A stretch of 64,000 nucleotides of DNA, taken from positions 1 to 64,000 of the forward strand of contig CAZBRO010000027.1 in NCBI GenBank assembly GCA_964494505.1. The letters are read 5' to 3'. Below the pieces are notes generated by a model. It was not told where the DNA came from. It worked only from the letters and a program-made list of their open reading frames with translations, and did not search any database. Both the position numbers and the translations under genes were made by a program. The first letter of the stretch is position 1; each line of letters starts with the position of its first letter. Positions 62,532 to 64,000 of this stretch are shown in pieces. This DNA comes from CAIYRG01 sp964494505. Its GTDB lineage: Bacteria > Pseudomonadota > Alphaproteobacteria > Micropepsales > Micropepsaceae.

Positions 62532-62956
62532 ATGCAGCCGCCGGCCAAGGGATTGCCCGGTGTCTTCATCGCCTCGCGAATTCCCTCCAGACTGCCGGCG
62601 CTCGTCATGCCTTCGATGGCTTTCTTCCGGGCTTGGAATTTCTCGCAGATATCCTCTCTCGGCGTGCCGGGATTGTGAGAGGCGCTCCGTTTCAGAGCGG
62701 CCAATAATTGGTCGCCATCCCCGCGCGCATTGGTGCGGATGTAATCTTCCATCTCCGAATGCATTGCCGCGTAATTGGCTTCGTGCTCGCTGTCGAAAGG
62801 CGCGTTGCAGGCAAGCGCGTCGTCATGGTCCGCCGTGACGACCATATAGAGGCAGGCAATGGCTGCGCCGCCGCGTCCGTTTTCCGCGGCACTCCCCGCG
62901 CCTGAGGGGAGTGCCAAGCAGGCGAGGGGGATGCAAAGAGCTATCGCCTTCAGCAT
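62528..62956 (-). CDS. Small exported protein of unknown function
   Basis: This 142-residue protein has a signal peptide (cleaved after GSA, about 22) and a mature domain rich in Glu and His with four Cys residues (at about 35, 50, 104 and 141), consistent with disulfides outside the cytoplasm. No family recognised. It precedes a coupled membrane protein gene. Confidence 0.6.
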   Translation of the reverse strand: MLKAIALCIPLACLALPSGAGSAAENGRGGAAIACLYMVVTADHDDALACNAPFDSEHEANYAAMHSEMEDYIRTNARGDGDQLLAALKRSASHNPGTPREDICEKFQARKKAIEGMTSAGSLEGIREAMKTPGNPLAGGCI

Positions 62957-63080
62957 GGGTTGCCGGCCTTTGGAGCAAACGGTCGAGGAATATTACCAAT
63001 GGCGCGCGTCGAAAGCATGACCTTCCTTACCCGGTCTGTTCCTTGCATAGATACCAGATGATTTCGAACAGGAGCCGACC

Positions 63081-63422
63081 ATGCCCGACTTCAAGCTGCC
63101 GCTATCAGGGAACGTCACCCAGACGATCAATCCGTGGACGATGTTCTTCAATCCCATCGGCAGCCAGATGGGCCTCATCAACGTCAATCTCGGGACATCG
63201 TCCAATCCCGCGGTCGAGGAACAGGTTCTTTCGGACGTGGCGAGCTACGGCAAACAGCTCGGCCGTATCGAGGATGCCCTTGCCGTGCTGCTCGCCCATT
63301 TCAAGCCGGAACGCGCCCTGACCAAGGCCGAGGACAAAGCGATCCGGGATTTGAAGCGCATGGTGGAGGACATCGCCGACATCAAGCACCGTCATTCGGG
63401 GGAAGCCCCCTCCAATCCCTGA
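63081..63422 (+). CDS. Conserved hypothetical protein
   Basis: This 113-residue protein starts MPDFKLPLSGNVTQTINPW and has a helical, charged C-terminal half (QLGRIEDALAVLL, then AIRDLKRMVEDIADIK) suggesting a coiled coil. Proteins with this N-terminus recur in alphaproteobacteria without known function. No signal peptide. CAGGAG precedes the ATG by nine bases. Monocistronic. Confidence 0.65.
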   Translation: MPDFKLPLSGNVTQTINPWTMFFNPIGSQMGLINVNLGTSSNPAVEEQVLSDVASYGKQLGRIEDALAVLLAHFKPERALTKAEDKAIRDLKRMVEDIADIKHRHSGEAPSNP

Positions 63423-63666
63423 CGGTGGCCCGGTGCGAAGGCTTCATCGCGCCGCCTGCGATCCCCATATCTATGGGCGATTAGGCGAGATGCGGCGCGG
63501 CTCCGAGAGGTACCGGATTGGATTGTAATTGCACCTTTATTGCACCGTTATCGCACCCTTATTCCATCTTATTTTCCGGGCCGTTTGTCCGGAAAACCCA
63601 GGGAATGCGCGGCGTTTTCCGCAAGCGACACCGCCTTTGGCAGGGGGGAGGGGGGATTGCCGGCGT
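63423..63666. other. Intergenic region with TTGCAC-type motifs
   Basis: This 244-base stretch carries ATTGCAC twice and TATCGCAC once within 63527-63555, like the three ATTGCAC motifs at 6945-6995. No gene seen. A G-rich run sits next to the stop codon of the following leftward gene, as it does near nagA. Confidence 0.4.
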
Positions 63667-64000
63667 TCAGGCGTCTCGCCCGACGGAATTGATGCACTGC
63701 ACAAGCATTTCGGGGTCGATGTTGCCGCCCGAGAGAACGACCGCGACGGTCTTCCCGCGGGCATCGAACCGGCCGGAGAGAAGGGCTGCCAACGCCGCCG
63801 CACCGCCAGGCTCGACCACGAGCTTCAGTCGCATGGCCGCGAAACCCACCGCCTGCATCAGCGCGGAATCGGACACCACGAGTCCCTGGGTGTCGCGCGC
63901 TTTGAGAATGGCGAATGGAATGGCTCCAACGCCAGGTGAGGTCAGCGCATCGGCGATGGTATCGCGCGCTCCGGCCGTGGCGGTGCGTAGGCCCGCTTCA
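63667..64000 (-). CDS. Threonine dehydratase (ammonia-lyase), C-terminal part
   Basis: The last 110 residues of a PLP-dependent threonine/serine dehydratase run off the right edge. Visible are TIADALTSPGVGAIPF, VVSDSALMQAVGF, the conserved LKLVVEPGGAAALAALLSG and VAVVLSGGNIDPEML. The PLP lysine and most of the active site lie outside the window. There is no regulatory ACT domain after this point, so it is the catabolic-type or short form. The 5' end is missing because of the window boundary. Confidence 0.88.
   Translation of the reverse strand, partial: EAGLRTATAGARDTIADALTSPGVGAIPFAILKARDTQGLVVSDSALMQAVGFAAMRLKLVVEPGGAAALAALLSGRFDARGKTVAVVLSGGNIDPEMLVQCINSVGRDA

Overview
The window is about 64 kb of GC-rich chromosome from a free-living Gram-negative bacterium, almost certainly an alphaproteobacterium. 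The evidence is the gene set: an LPS-transport/rpoN/ptsN block, an Hsp20 gene followed by a DUF1150 gene, an NDUFA9-like complex I accessory protein, a short DEDDy ribonuclease D, and an Hsp20 leader that looks like a rhizobial-type ROSE thermometer. A Rhizomicrobium/Micropepsales-like host is possible, but that is a guess. No transposase, integrase, prophage gene, CRISPR array or rRNA was seen. One tRNA (Leu, anticodon CAG) was found.

Layout. 0.1-3 kb: a small envelope-type protein and a large TonB-dependent receptor. 3-6.6 kb: a same-strand catabolic cluster (SDR, split UxaA-family hydro-lyase, LDH2/MDH2-type dehydrogenase) that resembles sulfolactate breakdown. 7.1-10.3 kb: amino-sugar recycling, with nagA plus a SIS-type deaminase divergent from murQ. 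10.4-13.5 kb: pirin, and a LysR regulator divergent from an azoreductase, then an HdeD-like membrane protein. 13.7-17.8 kb: an orphan TRAP binding protein without a signal peptide, then a periplasmic sulfur module of two exported DsrE-like proteins, a TsdA-like dihaem cytochrome and a TauE/TSUP exporter. 17.9-18.8 kb: a heat-shock leader, Hsp20 and DUF1150. 18.8-27.3 kb: MFS transporter, ptsN, rpoN, lptB, lptA, lptC, kdsD and rnd, interrupted by a small ribbon-helix-helix protein and a histidine kinase. 27.4-33.5 kb: small exported proteins, a Sel1/TonB-C protein and an RND pump with its adaptor. 33.5-42.1 kb: a Tat-exported PrpD-like protein, a ZIP transporter and a complete CzcCBA-type heavy-metal efflux operon. 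42.3-46.3 kb: a signalling patch with a stand-alone receiver, a degenerate GGDEF/EAL-like protein and a GAF-HD-GYP phosphodiesterase. 46.4-64 kb: mostly housekeeping (tRNA-Leu, NDUFA9-like, uppP, mtgA, queG, thrS, infC) mixed with HupE-like, FkbM and GT4 genes, and at the end several small secreted or membrane proteins of unknown function and the end of a threonine dehydratase gene.

How the parts work together. TsdA and TSUP suggest oxidation of thiosulfate in the periplasm with export of a sulfur oxyanion, and the SuyAB-like cluster would release sulfite, so two separate loci point towards sulfur-compound metabolism. The lpt/kdsD/rpoN/ptsN block builds and exports LPS and carries nitrogen-PTS regulation. 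murQ, the deaminase and nagA form a linear route from MurNAc-6-phosphate to fructose-6-phosphate.

A GC-rich, hairpin-forming dispersed repeat, with arms like CCTCCCC..GGGGAGG, occurs at least five times between genes. It has altered neighbouring genes: it supplies the likely Shine-Dalgarno sequence of the LDH2-type gene, was duplicated together with that gene's 3' end, encodes the last residues of QueG, sits directly before thrS and forms a short tandem array after infC. Two genes (murQ and infC) appear to begin at ATA-type codons and would be shortened by standard gene calling.
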